Source: JAIOTH01 sp964639335 (GTDB lineage Bacteria > Patescibacteriota > Patescibacteriia > UBA1558 > S5-K13). Taken from it: 38,636 nucleotides of DNA. Shown piece after piece: positions 23,935-30,769 of the stretch. How positions within the stretch are numbered: position 1 is the stretch's first letter; each line of letters starts with the position of its first letter. The stretch lies in the NCBI GenBank assembly GCA_964639335.1, contig CAZXCJ010000007.1, positions 1-38,636 on the forward strand. Direction: 5' to 3'. Under the pieces are notes generated by a model, which was not told where the DNA came from, searched no databases, and saw nothing but the letters and a program-made list of their open reading frames with translations. The position numbers and the translations under genes are program-made.

Positions 23935-24948
23935 ATGTTAAGAAAAAAAATAGGAATAGATTTAGGCACTACCACCACTTTGGTTTATGTCCCTAAGAGG
24001 GGGATTATTATTAACGAACCTTCTGTTGTGGCCATTTCACTAGTGGATAAAAAAGTTTTAGCTGTGGGAAATGAAGCCAAAGAAATGATTGGTCGAACTC
24101 CTGATTCTATTACAGCCTATAGGCCCTTAAAAGACGGGGTTATTGCTGATTATAGAACAACAGAAAGTATGTTGCGATATTTTATTAACAAGGCCTTGTC
24201 GGGTATAAAACTTTTTAGACCAGAAGTTATGATTTCCGTGCCAGCTGGAATTACTTCTACTGAAAGACGAGCAGTCATTAGCGCTACCATAGCTTCGGGA
24301 GCTAAGGCCGCCTATATTATTAAACAGCCCTTAGCGGCAGCTATTGGAGCAGAAATACCAATTGGTTCGGCTTCTGGACATATGATTATAGAATTGGGCG
24401 GGGGAACTACAGAAGTAGCTGTTATATCTTTAGGAGGGATTGTCACCTGTACTTCTGTAAGAATAGGCGGGACAAAATTTGATGCGGCCATTATGGAGTA
24501 TATTAAAAAGAAATATAGTTTGGCTATTGGTGAAACCACTTCTGAAAATATTAAAATAAAAATTGGCTCAGCTTTATTTTTAGAAGATAAAGATAAAATG
24601 AGCATGGAAATAAAGGGGAGGGATATTGTCTCTGGTCTTCCTCGGGCTTTGACAATTAGCTCTGACGACGTAACAGAGGCCCTTCAACATGAATTAGCGG
24701 GTATTATAGCAACAGTTAAAACAGTTTTATATAATACCCCTCCAGAGCTTTCTGCAGATGTAATGGAAAAAGGAATGATTTTATCCGGAGGCACAGCTCA
24801 ATTAAGAAATATAGATAAATTATTGTCTCAGGCAACTGGAGTCCCGGCTTATGTTTCTGACAGATCATATCTTTCCGTAGTCAAGGGCACGGGCATTGCC
24901 TTAGAGAATTTAGATGCCTATAAACGCAGTATTTTGTCAGCAAAATAA
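23935..24948 (+). CDS. Second MreB-like protein (divergent copy)
   Basis: An actin-like MreB homologue of 337 residues with IDLGTTTTLVYV (phosphate 1) and LKDGVIADYRTTESMLRYF. It departs from MreB at several pocket positions: KQPLAAAIG where the family has EEP, ELGGGTTE where the family has DIGGGTTE, and LSGGTAQL where the adenosine motif is GGGA. It lacks the hydrophobic N-terminal extension of the operon copy. It may be a co-polymerising or regulatory paralogue, as with Mbl/MreBH in Bacillus; nucleotide hydrolysis is uncertain (inference). Confidence 0.9.
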   Translation: MLRKKIGIDLGTTTTLVYVPKRGIIINEPSVVAISLVDKKVLAVGNEAKEMIGRTPDSITAYRPLKDGVIADYRTTESMLRYFINKALSGIKLFRPEVMISVPAGITSTERRAVISATIASGAKAAYIIKQPLAAAIGAEIPIGSASGHMIIELGGGTTEVAVISLGGIVTCTSVRIGGTKFDAAIMEYIKKKYSLAIGETTSENIKIKIGSALFLEDKDKMSMEIKGRDIVSGLPRALTISSDDVTEALQHELAGIIATVKTVLYNTPPELSADVMEKGMILSGGTAQLRNIDKLLSQATGVPAYVSDRSYLSVVKGTGIALENLDAYKRSILSAK

Positions 24949-25018
24949 ACTGTTAAATTGTTAAACTGTTATATTGTTCATTAACAATTTAGCCATTTAA
25001 CAATTTAGCCATTTAATA
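24949..25018. repeat. Short-word inverted array before the glycosyltransferase
   Basis: CTGTTAAATTGTTAAACTGT on the left and ATTAACAATTTAGCCATTTA (its last words repeated) on the right are complementary in blocks and could fold into one long AT-rich hairpin. Confidence 0.55.
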
Positions 25019-25020
25019 TA

Positions 25021-26154
25021 ATGAAAATAGGCATTGACGCTAGTAGAATAAACTTACAACAAAAAACAGGCACAGAATGGTATGCCTATTATATTATAAA
25101 AAATCTTTTAGATATTGATCGTCAAAATCAATATTTTTTATTTTCCAGAGAAAAATTATCAAAAGGTTTTCTGGATTATTCAAATGTTCAGAACATTGTT
25201 TTAAAATGGCCATTAAAAAAATTTTGGACTTTAATTAGATTAAGTTTAAGTTTGAAAAAATATAATTTAGATTTATTTTTTTCACCAGCCCATAATTTAC
25301 CCAGTACTTTTTTAAATATCAAAAAAGTGCTGGGCCTACCCACAACTAAAGTTAAAAAAATTATTACTTGGCATGATTTGGGGTATGAATATTTTCCTAA
25401 ACATTATTCAATTAAACAATTATTGTCTTTAAAATTAGGCGCTCGTGCTTTAAATGATGCCAAGGCCATTATTTCTCCCTCATTAAACACAAAAAAGGAT
25501 ATAATGAAATTTTATGGAATAGGAGAGGATAAAATTTTTGTGATTCCTCATGGTGTTGATTTTGAAAAGTATAATAATATTAAAATTGATGATGAAATTT
25601 TGAATAAATATAAAATAAAAAAGGACTATATTTTATATATTGGCAGATTGGAATCAAAAAAGAACATAATTAATTTAATCCAGGCCTTTAATAAATTAAA
25701 GGAGGAGTATAATGACTTGCAATTAGTTTTATTGGGCAAACAGAGCTGGGGATTTAAAAATATTAAAAAAACAATTGATAATTCAGTTTATCAGAAAGAT
25801 ATTAAAATTATTGGCTGGGTTAGCGAGACAGATAAAATAAAGATTTTAAAACAGGCCAATTTGTTTTGTCTTTTAAGTGTTTTTGAGGGATTTGGTATGC
25901 CAATATTAGAAGCTATGTTATGCCAAGTACCTGTTTTAGTTTCAGACATTGATGTTTTAAAAGAATTTGGATTAAATGATATTTGTTTTACAGAAAATAA
26001 TATCGGCAGTATTAGTTTTAAAATGAAAAAATTATTATCAGATCAGGAATCAAGAGAGGACATTATCGCCAAAAATTTTACTTTAGTTCAAAATTTTACT
26101 TGGCAAAAATCAGCAGAAAGAACCTTAGAGGTTTTTAAAAGTTTAAAAAATTGA
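25021..26154 (+). CDS. Glycosyltransferase family 4
   Basis: GT-B-fold retaining glycosyltransferase, probably for surface polysaccharide or glycolipid. The donor-side signature is EGFGMPILEAMLCQVPVL (E-x7-E), with YIGRLESKKNIINLIQAF and HGVDFEKY before it. TGTEWYAYYIIKNLL near the N-terminus is the acceptor-side Gly loop. Length 377. A 35-base palindrome (25300-25334) encodes residues ~94-105, an extra stretch in the N-terminal domain. It stands alone after the second mreB; acceptor and sugar are unknown. Confidence 0.92.
   Translation: MKIGIDASRINLQQKTGTEWYAYYIIKNLLDIDRQNQYFLFSREKLSKGFLDYSNVQNIVLKWPLKKFWTLIRLSLSLKKYNLDLFFSPAHNLPSTFLNIKKVLGLPTTKVKKIITWHDLGYEYFPKHYSIKQLLSLKLGARALNDAKAIISPSLNTKKDIMKFYGIGEDKIFVIPHGVDFEKYNNIKIDDEILNKYKIKKDYILYIGRLESKKNIINLIQAFNKLKEEYNDLQLVLLGKQSWGFKNIKKTIDNSVYQKDIKIIGWVSETDKIKILKQANLFCLLSVFEGFGMPILEAMLCQVPVLVSDIDVLKEFGLNDICFTENNIGSISFKMKKLLSDQESREDIIAKNFTLVQNFTWQKSAERTLEVFKSLKN
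25300..25334. repeat. Palindrome inside the glycosyltransferase gene
   Basis: CCCAGTACTTTTTT (25300-25313) and AAAAAAGTGCTGGG (25321-25334) are complementary over 14 positions with one T-G pair, around a 7-base loop. It is in frame, encoding STFLNIKKVLG. Confidence 0.78.
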
Positions 26155-26155
26155 T

Positions 26156-26184
26156 TTGACACCCCTAGATTTATATGTTAAACT
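26156..26184 (+). promoter_or_regulatory. Promoter of the tRNA-Asn leader
   Basis: Perfect TTGACA (26156-26161), exactly 17 bases, TAAACT (26179-26184). The predicted start is around 26190-26192, only a few bases before the leader-peptide ATG. Confidence 0.8.
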
Positions 26185-26193
26185 AATATTGTT

Positions 26194-26244
26194 ATGAAAA
26201 TACAAATGCAAAAATTGAATAATAATAACAATAATCTCGAATAA
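26194..26244 (+). CDS. Putative Asn-codon leader peptide upstream of tRNA-Asn
   Basis: A 16-codon reading frame encoding MKIQMQKLNNNNNNLE, with six consecutive Asn codons (26218-26235: AAT x3, AAC, AAT x2). Its TAA (26242-26244) is two bases before the first arm of the downstream antiterminator. There is no Shine-Dalgarno, and the predicted transcript start leaves only a few bases before the ATG, so translation would be nearly leaderless. The layout matches leader peptides of amino-acid attenuators, in which a run of the sensed codon precedes the switch. Here the controlled gene would be tRNA-Asn itself. Translation is not proven by sequence alone. Confidence 0.65.
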   Translation: MKIQMQKLNNNNNNLE

Positions 26245-26246
26245 GT

Positions 26247-26297
26247 TGCGAGCTATTTTTCTTTATTTAATTTCAGCTCGCAGAGCTGATTTTTTTG
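26247..26297 (+). promoter_or_regulatory. Transcription attenuator: mutually exclusive hairpins before tRNA-Asn
   Basis: Arm A TGCGAGCT (26247-26254) pairs with arm B AGCTCGCA (26275-26282). Arm B also lies in the terminator CAGCTC (26274-26279)-GCA-GAGCTG (26283-26288) followed by ATTTTTTT. The two pairings cannot coexist. A ribosome reaching the stop codon at 26242 would cover arm A and leave the terminator free; one stalled at the first Asn codons would leave arm A free to block it. The U-run ends two bases before the tRNA. Confidence 0.7.
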
Positions 26298-26298
26298 T

Positions 26299-26373
26299 TG
26301 CTAGGTAGTTCAGTGGTAGAACGCTACGCTGTTAACGTAGATGTCGCTGGTTCGAATCCAGCCCTAGCAGCCA
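26299..26373 (+). tRNA. tRNA-Asn (anticodon GTT), CCA encoded
   Basis: A complete cloverleaf: acceptor TGCTAGG/CCTAGCA, D stem GTTC/GAAC, anticodon stem CTACG/CGTAG with loop CTGTTAA (anticodon GTT at 26331-26333), five-base variable loop, T stem GCTGG/CCAGC with TTCGAAT loop, discriminator G and genomic CCA. Length 75. T-rich sequence follows the CCA without a hairpin. Confidence 0.97.
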
Positions 26374-26486
26374 TTTTTTAAAAGTTTAGAATAATTTGTT
26401 AGGGTTTTTTGCCACCCCTTTTTATCCTTCGACCCATTCGACAAGCTCAGGGCAGGCAAGCTCAGGACAGGGGAAAGTGGTGGCTC

Positions 26487-26526
26487 CCTGCCTTCGCCCC
26501 GCAGACGGGGCTACGCGCAGGCAGGC
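26487..26526. repeat. 40-base GC-rich palindromic direct repeat, copy 1
   Basis: CCTGCCTTCGCCCCGCAGAC and the next 20 bases recur at 26670-26709 with one C/T difference. Each copy is itself a hairpin: CCTGCCT/AGGCAGG outside and GCCCC/GGGGC inside. Confidence 0.85.
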
Positions 26527-26669
26527 GTAAAATCGCGAACTGTACAAAAATTTACCCGCCTGCCGGCCGGCAGGGATAATTTAATCATTCGTCATCCTAA
26601 AACTTTGAAACTCGTCGTTTCATTATCATTTCACTCCTCAAACAAGTCAAAGTTTTTTAACGTATGTCT

Positions 26670-26709
26670 CCTGCCTTCGCCCCGCAGACGGGGCTACGTG
26701 CAGGCAGGC
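26670..26709. repeat. 40-base GC-rich palindromic direct repeat, copy 2
   Basis: Same as 26487-26526 except GTG for GCG near base 30. The copies are 183 bases apart in the same orientation. Confidence 0.85.
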
Positions 26710-26994
26710 ATTCAAATTACCCTTCGGCCTCGCCGTTCGGCTCTGAGGCCTGATGACCTCGTCGCTCAGGCTCGAATGAGAGCTCAGGGCCGAGAGGTAA
26801 CTAAATTTTTGTAATGTTCGCAGATAATTTTAATAAAACGCGATAACCGACAATTAGTCGTGTTTGATTACGTCTAATGTGACTGATATGATTTAATTGG
26901 CATAATAAAAATTTTATCCATTGGATAGTGGCAGTTCGTTTTATAAAAAGTTTGAAGATAAGAAATTAAAAAAGTCAAGTATTTACAAAGCCCA

Positions 26995-27000
26995 TATAAT
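26995..27000 (+). promoter_or_regulatory. -10 element of the kinase gene promoter
   Basis: A perfect TATAAT 50 bases before the GTG start. The -35 is weak; AAGTCA stands at 17-base spacing. Confidence 0.45.
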
Positions 27001-27050
27001 TTGTTAAGGTTTTTTTATAAACAAAGTTAAATTTGAACAAGGAGGATATC

Positions 27051-27482
27051 GTGAAAAAAGGAACAGTTCTGATAATAAGAGGACTGCCGGGCTCTGGGAA
27101 ATCAACATATATTAAAAAAATTTTTCCTAATGCCGTAATTTGCTCAGCTGATCATTATTCTGTTGATTTTAGAGGCAATTATTATTTTGATAAAAATAAG
27201 ATTGGTTTAAATCATCAGCGCAGTCAGGAGTTTTTTAAAACTGCGTTGAAAAATTTTTTGCCTTTTATTGTTGTGGATAATACCAATACAGAAATTTGGG
27301 AATTTGAAACTTATCTTCAATTAGCTCAAGAATATGATTATCAAGTATTTGTTATCCGCTTAGTAGTAAGTCCTCAAATTGCTATTCAAAGGAATGTTCA
27401 CAAAGTTCCAAAAAATAAGATTTTTGAAATGCACGAAAGGATGGAAAAATATCCTGGTGAAATTTTATTATCAAATCTTTAA
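27051..27482 (+). CDS. P-loop kinase of the AAA_33 / polynucleotide-kinase type
   Basis: A 143-residue NTPase with Walker A RGLPGSGKST near the N-terminus, then SADHYSVDF and the VVDNTNTEIWE segment typical of N4BP2/T4-Pnk-type 5'-kinases, and a lid arginine region (RLVVSPQIAIQRNVHKVPKN). AAGGAGG (27039-27045) sits five bases before GTG 27051, so I start there; the upstream TTG at 27033 would place the Shine-Dalgarno sequence inside the gene. A terminator follows directly. The substrate is unknown: RNA/DNA 5' ends or a small molecule are both possible. The next gene is HAD-like, a combination also found fused in T4 polynucleotide kinase/phosphatase. Confidence 0.85.
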   Translation: MKKGTVLIIRGLPGSGKSTYIKKIFPNAVICSADHYSVDFRGNYYFDKNKIGLNHQRSQEFFKTALKNFLPFIVVDNTNTEIWEFETYLQLAQEYDYQVFVIRLVVSPQIAIQRNVHKVPKNKIFEMHERMEKYPGEILLSNL

Positions 27483-27516
27483 GCGGTGTGGTTTAAAACC
27501 AATATCCGCTTTTTTG
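27481..27516 (+). terminator. Terminator after the kinase gene
   Basis: AAGCGG (27481-27486) pairs with CCGCTT (27506-27511), with an inner TGGTTT/AAAACCA hairpin, then a T run. It overlaps the kinase stop codon. Confidence 0.7.
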
Positions 27517-27557
27517 TTTTACTTGATGTTTTTGAGGAAAAGTGGGAAAATTGGGAT

Positions 27558-27923
27558 ATGAATATTTACTTAGACATTGATGGGGTATTAATTGATAAAA
27601 ACCATAAACCAGTCAAAAATGTAGTTAAGTTTCTAAAATACATGACAAAAAACCATAATTGCTATTGGCTTACTACTCATTGCAGAACAGGTGGTAATAG
27701 GGCATTTGAATATCTTGAAGACAAACTACCCGCTAAAGCATTAAAATATATTAAGAAAATAAAACCAACAGATTGGAATACCTTGAAAACTGAAGCAATA
27801 GATTTCACAAAAGATTTTTTATGGTATGATGACTTTATATTACCAGCAGAGGAGAATGTTTTAAAAGAGCATGATTGTTTGAAAAACCTTGTAAGAGTAG
27901 AGGATAGTAAATTGATTTATTAA
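27558..27923 (+). CDS. HAD-like phosphatase domain protein
   Basis: A 121-residue protein beginning MNIYLDIDGVLID, the HAD motif I with D6 (nucleophile) and D8. Motif II is at WLTTHC (Thr), and WYDDFI provides the motif IV acidic pair. Start ATG 27558 is chosen because upstream in-frame codons run through the terminator of the preceding gene and motif I should be near the N-terminus. It is a minimal HAD without a clear cap. It may cooperate with the kinase just upstream (inference). Confidence 0.75.
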   Translation: MNIYLDIDGVLIDKNHKPVKNVVKFLKYMTKNHNCYWLTTHCRTGGNRAFEYLEDKLPAKALKYIKKIKPTDWNTLKTEAIDFTKDFLWYDDFILPAEENVLKEHDCLKNLVRVEDSKLIY

Positions 27924-27934
27924 ATGATTTTGGA

Positions 27935-28351
27935 ATGAAAAAAATTAGAATTTTAATTCTTGAAGATGATTTAGAGACACTTTCAGTTATAATGGGCAAA
28001 CTTTTTGAGTTAGAAGAACAATTTTTTAAAGATGAAAAAAATAAGGATATCAAGGATATTGCAGTTACTGTTTTTTCTGAATATACAGAAGTTGAAGATT
28101 ATTTAAACAAAAAAGAATCCAGCTCATTTGATATCATTTTATTAGATAGGGACTGCAAGCTAACAGGATCATTTCATTGTTTAGATTTTGACAAGTTTGA
28201 TCCAAATAAAATTATCGCTATCTCTTCAGAGGTAAAATATAATCAAGAAGCAGAAGAAAGAGGTGTCAAAATAGTCTGTCGCAAAGATTTTAGTAAATTA
28301 AATGAGTTTGGGAATACTATAATAAAAGAGATAGTTAAAATGATAAATTAA
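27935..28351 (+). CDS. Stand-alone receiver (REC) domain protein
   Basis: CheY-like alpha/beta domain, 138 residues: acidic pocket E10-D11-D12, phosphoacceptor candidate D71 (DIILLDRDC), Ser97/98 at the Thr/Ser position (AISSE) and K117 (RKDF). No output domain is fused and no histidine kinase lies in the window. It sits 11 bases after the HAD gene and 14 before the nuclease-like gene, so the three probably share a transcript. The usual aspartate neighbours deviate, so phosphorylation is uncertain. Confidence 0.75.
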   Translation: MKKIRILILEDDLETLSVIMGKLFELEEQFFKDEKNKDIKDIAVTVFSEYTEVEDYLNKKESSSFDIILLDRDCKLTGSFHCLDFDKFDPNKIIAISSEVKYNQEAEERGVKIVCRKDFSKLNEFGNTIIKEIVKMIN

Positions 28352-28365
28352 TATATTAAATAGTT

Positions 28366-28854
28366 ATGAAAAAAAGAATAATTTTATCAGAACCTTTTGT
28401 ACAAAAAGCAGTTGTTAAATATCTTGCTAAAAGAAATCAGGGTTGGAGTTCTTACCCGAGAATCGCAGAATTACACCAAAAAGGGGTAGATATAAAAGTA
28501 AAAAATAATAATTATGGAAGATATTGGTTAGTAGAGGCAAAGGGTGATCCATCAGCAAGAGTCAAAAGTCCGGCAGGTAGTAGAAGTAGTAGTTTTAATT
28601 CGGCAATGGGTCAGATTATTACAAGAATGCATTCTAATAGAAGTGAAAAATATAGAGAATCTTATCATGGTTATAAATATGGCATAGCTTTTTCTACATA
28701 TTTTAGGGATATGGTCATTAAAAAAATTCCCTTTAATGTATTAAGAAGATTATGTTTATATATATTTTTTGTAGATAAAAATAAAAAAGTTGAAGAAATT
28801 GATTGGCAAAAATTGAAAACAATACAGAAAGATATTTTTATTGTTAAAAAATAA
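28366..28854 (+). CDS. PD-(D/E)XK nuclease-like protein
   Basis: A 162-residue protein whose core reads GVDIKV (D42) ... YWLVEAKG (E57, K59), the D-x(n)-E-x-K arrangement of PD-(D/E)XK nucleases, after an N-terminal helix with LSEPFVQKAVVKYLAKR. A Ser/Arg-rich loop (VKSPAGSRSSSFNSAMGQI) follows the catalytic strand. I do not recognise a named subfamily; it resembles small restriction-type or 'protein NO VEIN'-type nuclease domains. Its place immediately before the type I RM operon suggests a defence role (inference). Confidence 0.65.
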   Translation: MKKRIILSEPFVQKAVVKYLAKRNQGWSSYPRIAELHQKGVDIKVKNNNYGRYWLVEAKGDPSARVKSPAGSRSSSFNSAMGQIITRMHSNRSEKYRESYHGYKYGIAFSTYFRDMVIKKIPFNVLRRLCLYIFFVDKNKKVEEIDWQKLKTIQKDIFIVKK

Positions 28855-28890
28855 GTAATAAAACTTATCCACAGCTAGACTATTGACAAG

Positions 28891-28912
28891 TAGGTTATCA
28901 TATGATAACCTA
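28891..28912. promoter_or_regulatory. Perfect 22-bp palindromic operator in the hsdM promoter
   Basis: The central 20 bases AGGTTATCATATGATAACCT are fully self-complementary, and one further T/A pair extends the palindrome to 22. It begins two bases after TTGACA (28883-28888) and overlaps both candidate -10 hexamers, TATGAT (28901-28906) and TATTAT (28911-28916). A bound protein would sit on the promoter. Confidence 0.8.
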
Positions 28913-28941
28913 TTATTAATTACAAAATAAATTTTAATATT

Positions 28942-30735
28942 ATGAAAAATAAAGAACAATATATAACTATTTCTGAATTGGCTAAAATGTTAGGAATTAG
29001 TAGAGTTGCTACTTTAAAAAAAATTAAAAAATTGATTAAAGAAAATTCAATTAATGCTTTTGAGCGAGGGAAGACATATTTTATTGAAAAAGATTCACTC
29101 CCCAAAGAATTAAAAGAAAGAATAAAAAAAGGACAAAAAGAGGCAGTTGAGGATGTAGTAAATATTGGACAGAAAAACAAAATAGATTTAGATTTTGAAA
29201 AGGAACTTTGGAAAGCCGCTGATAAACTTCGTGGCAATATAGATGTATCAGAATATAAACATATTGTACTTGGACTCCTATTTTTGAAATATATTTCTGA
29301 TTCATATTATCAAAGACGTTCTAAACTTGAAGAATGGGTAAGTGATCCAAAAAATAAAAAGTATTATATTTTAGAAGAAAAAGAGAGAAAGTTAATTATT
29401 AATGACAGAGATCAATACAAAAGTATTGGTGTTTTTTATGTCCCTAAAAAGGCACGCTGGGAACAACTTCGTAATCATGCAATGCATCACGATATAGGAA
29501 AATATATTGATGAAGCAATGGAAGCAATTGAGAATGAAAATCCAAAACAGCTTAAAGGTGTTCTTCCAAAAATTTATACAAAAACTACTCTTGAAAGTCA
29601 TATACTTGGGGAATTAGTGAATATATTTTCAAAAATCAAATTTAATCATGATATTGATAAAGAAAAAGATATATTAGGTAGAGTTTATGAATATTTTCTA
29701 GGCCAATTTGCATCTGCAGAAGGAAAACGAGGAGGAGAATTTTATACTCCAAGGTCAATTGTAAGATTAATTGTTGAAATACTATCTCCTTATGAAAATG
29801 CACGAGTATTTGATCCTGCTTGTGGTAGTGGTGGAATGTTTGTTCAATCAAGTGAATTTTTAAGAATTCATCAAAAAGATCCTTCTAAAATTGCATTTTA
29901 TGGACAAGAGAGCAATCCAACAACTCTTAGACTTTGTAAAATGAATCTTGCAATTAGGGGGATTATTGGTCAGATAGAATTAGGTAGTTCTTATTATAAT
30001 GATAAATTTCCAGATTTAAGATCTGATTTTGTATTAGCAAATCCTCCATTCAATGCTGATTGGGAGCCTGGAAATTTAAGTGATAAAGATCCACGTTTAA
30101 AATATGGAACCCCACCAGCAAGCAATGCCAATTTTATGTGGATTCAACATTTTATACATCATTTAGCACCAAATGGTATGGCAGGATTTGTTATGGCAAA
30201 TGGAGCATTAGCGGTAAGTGGTAGAGATGGGGAAATTCGTAAAAAAATTATTGAAGACGATTTGATAGATGTAATTATTGCTTGTCCTCCAAAACTTTTC
30301 TATAATGTTGCTCTTCCTGTTTCCCTTTGGTTTGTGTCTAAAAATAAAAAGAATGGCAGATTTAGAAATAGAATAGGAGAAATTTTATTTATAGATGCAC
30401 GTGAAACTTTTGAACAAATATCGCGTAAGCAAGTTACGTTTACAGATAAACATATCCAAAAAATAGCTGGAACAGTTCGTGCGTGGCGAGAAAAAAACAA
30501 CGCTGACAAATATAAAGATGTTGCTGGGTTTTGTAAGTCAGCAATGAAAGAAGAAATTGCTAAAAATGGTTATGTATTAACGCCAGGTCGTTATGTTGGT
30601 ATTGCTCCTGAAGAAGATGATGGCATACCATTTGAAGAAAAAATGGAAAAGTTGTCTAGTGAATTGAAAAAGTATTTTAAAGAAAGTACAAGGTTGGAAA
30701 AAAAGATTTTGGAAAATTTAAAAAAAATAATTTAA
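28942..30735 (+). CDS. hsdM: Type I RM methyltransferase subunit HsdM with an N-terminal HTH domain
   Basis: SAM-dependent adenine-N6 methyltransferase that, with HsdS, modifies the recognition site. Residues ~7-55 form a MerR/excisionase-type helix-turn-helix (ITISELAKMLGISRVATLKK) not normally part of HsdM. The HsdM helical domain follows (~85-240), then GGEFYTP (264-270), SAM motif I DPACGSGGMF (291-300) and catalytic NPPF (367-370). Length 597 against ~500 typical; the excess is the HTH plus linker. A perfect palindrome lies in its promoter, which suggests autoregulation (inference). First gene of the RM operon. Confidence 0.95.
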   Translation: MKNKEQYITISELAKMLGISRVATLKKIKKLIKENSINAFERGKTYFIEKDSLPKELKERIKKGQKEAVEDVVNIGQKNKIDLDFEKELWKAADKLRGNIDVSEYKHIVLGLLFLKYISDSYYQRRSKLEEWVSDPKNKKYYILEEKERKLIINDRDQYKSIGVFYVPKKARWEQLRNHAMHHDIGKYIDEAMEAIENENPKQLKGVLPKIYTKTTLESHILGELVNIFSKIKFNHDIDKEKDILGRVYEYFLGQFASAEGKRGGEFYTPRSIVRLIVEILSPYENARVFDPACGSGGMFVQSSEFLRIHQKDPSKIAFYGQESNPTTLRLCKMNLAIRGIIGQIELGSSYYNDKFPDLRSDFVLANPPFNADWEPGNLSDKDPRLKYGTPPASNANFMWIQHFIHHLAPNGMAGFVMANGALAVSGRDGEIRKKIIEDDLIDVIIACPPKLFYNVALPVSLWFVSKNKKNGRFRNRIGEILFIDARETFEQISRKQVTFTDKHIQKIAGTVRAWREKNNADKYKDVAGFCKSAMKEEIAKNGYVLTPGRYVGIAPEEDDGIPFEEKMEKLSSELKKYFKESTRLEKKILENLKKII

Positions 30736-30769
30736 ATAAAACTAATTAAGAACATAAATTAATAAAAAT

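Larger units (their letters stand above)
26374..27050. other. Gene-poor region with GC-rich repeats between tRNA-Asn and the accessory island
   Basis: I see no credible gene in these 677 bases. They hold a GC-rich block (26430-26580), an inverted pair AAAACTTTGA (26599-26608)/TCAAAGTTTT (26647-26656), a second GC-rich block (26670-26800), then an AT-rich stretch (26810-27000) without clear structure apart from the promoter of the kinase gene. The open frame over 26605-26814 is built from repeat sequence. Confidence 0.65.

Noticed and set aside
26605..26814. Open frame of 69 codons after tRNA-Asn
   Set aside because: It is made largely of GC-rich repeat DNA, with an Arg/Pro-rich translation and no start signals.
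26374..26820. tRNA-associated prophage or integrative element
   Set aside because: No integrase, phage gene or duplicated tRNA 3' end is found in the window.
27051..27923. Complete Pnkp/ligase RNA-repair operon
   Set aside because: Only kinase-like and HAD-like genes are present; no ligase, methyltransferase or anticodon nuclease is visible.
28865..28873. Perfect DnaA box TTATCCACA upstream of hsdM
   Set aside because: Other perfect copies lie inside mrdA, proS and the kinase gene, so isolated boxes are expected by chance; no cluster or origin features.
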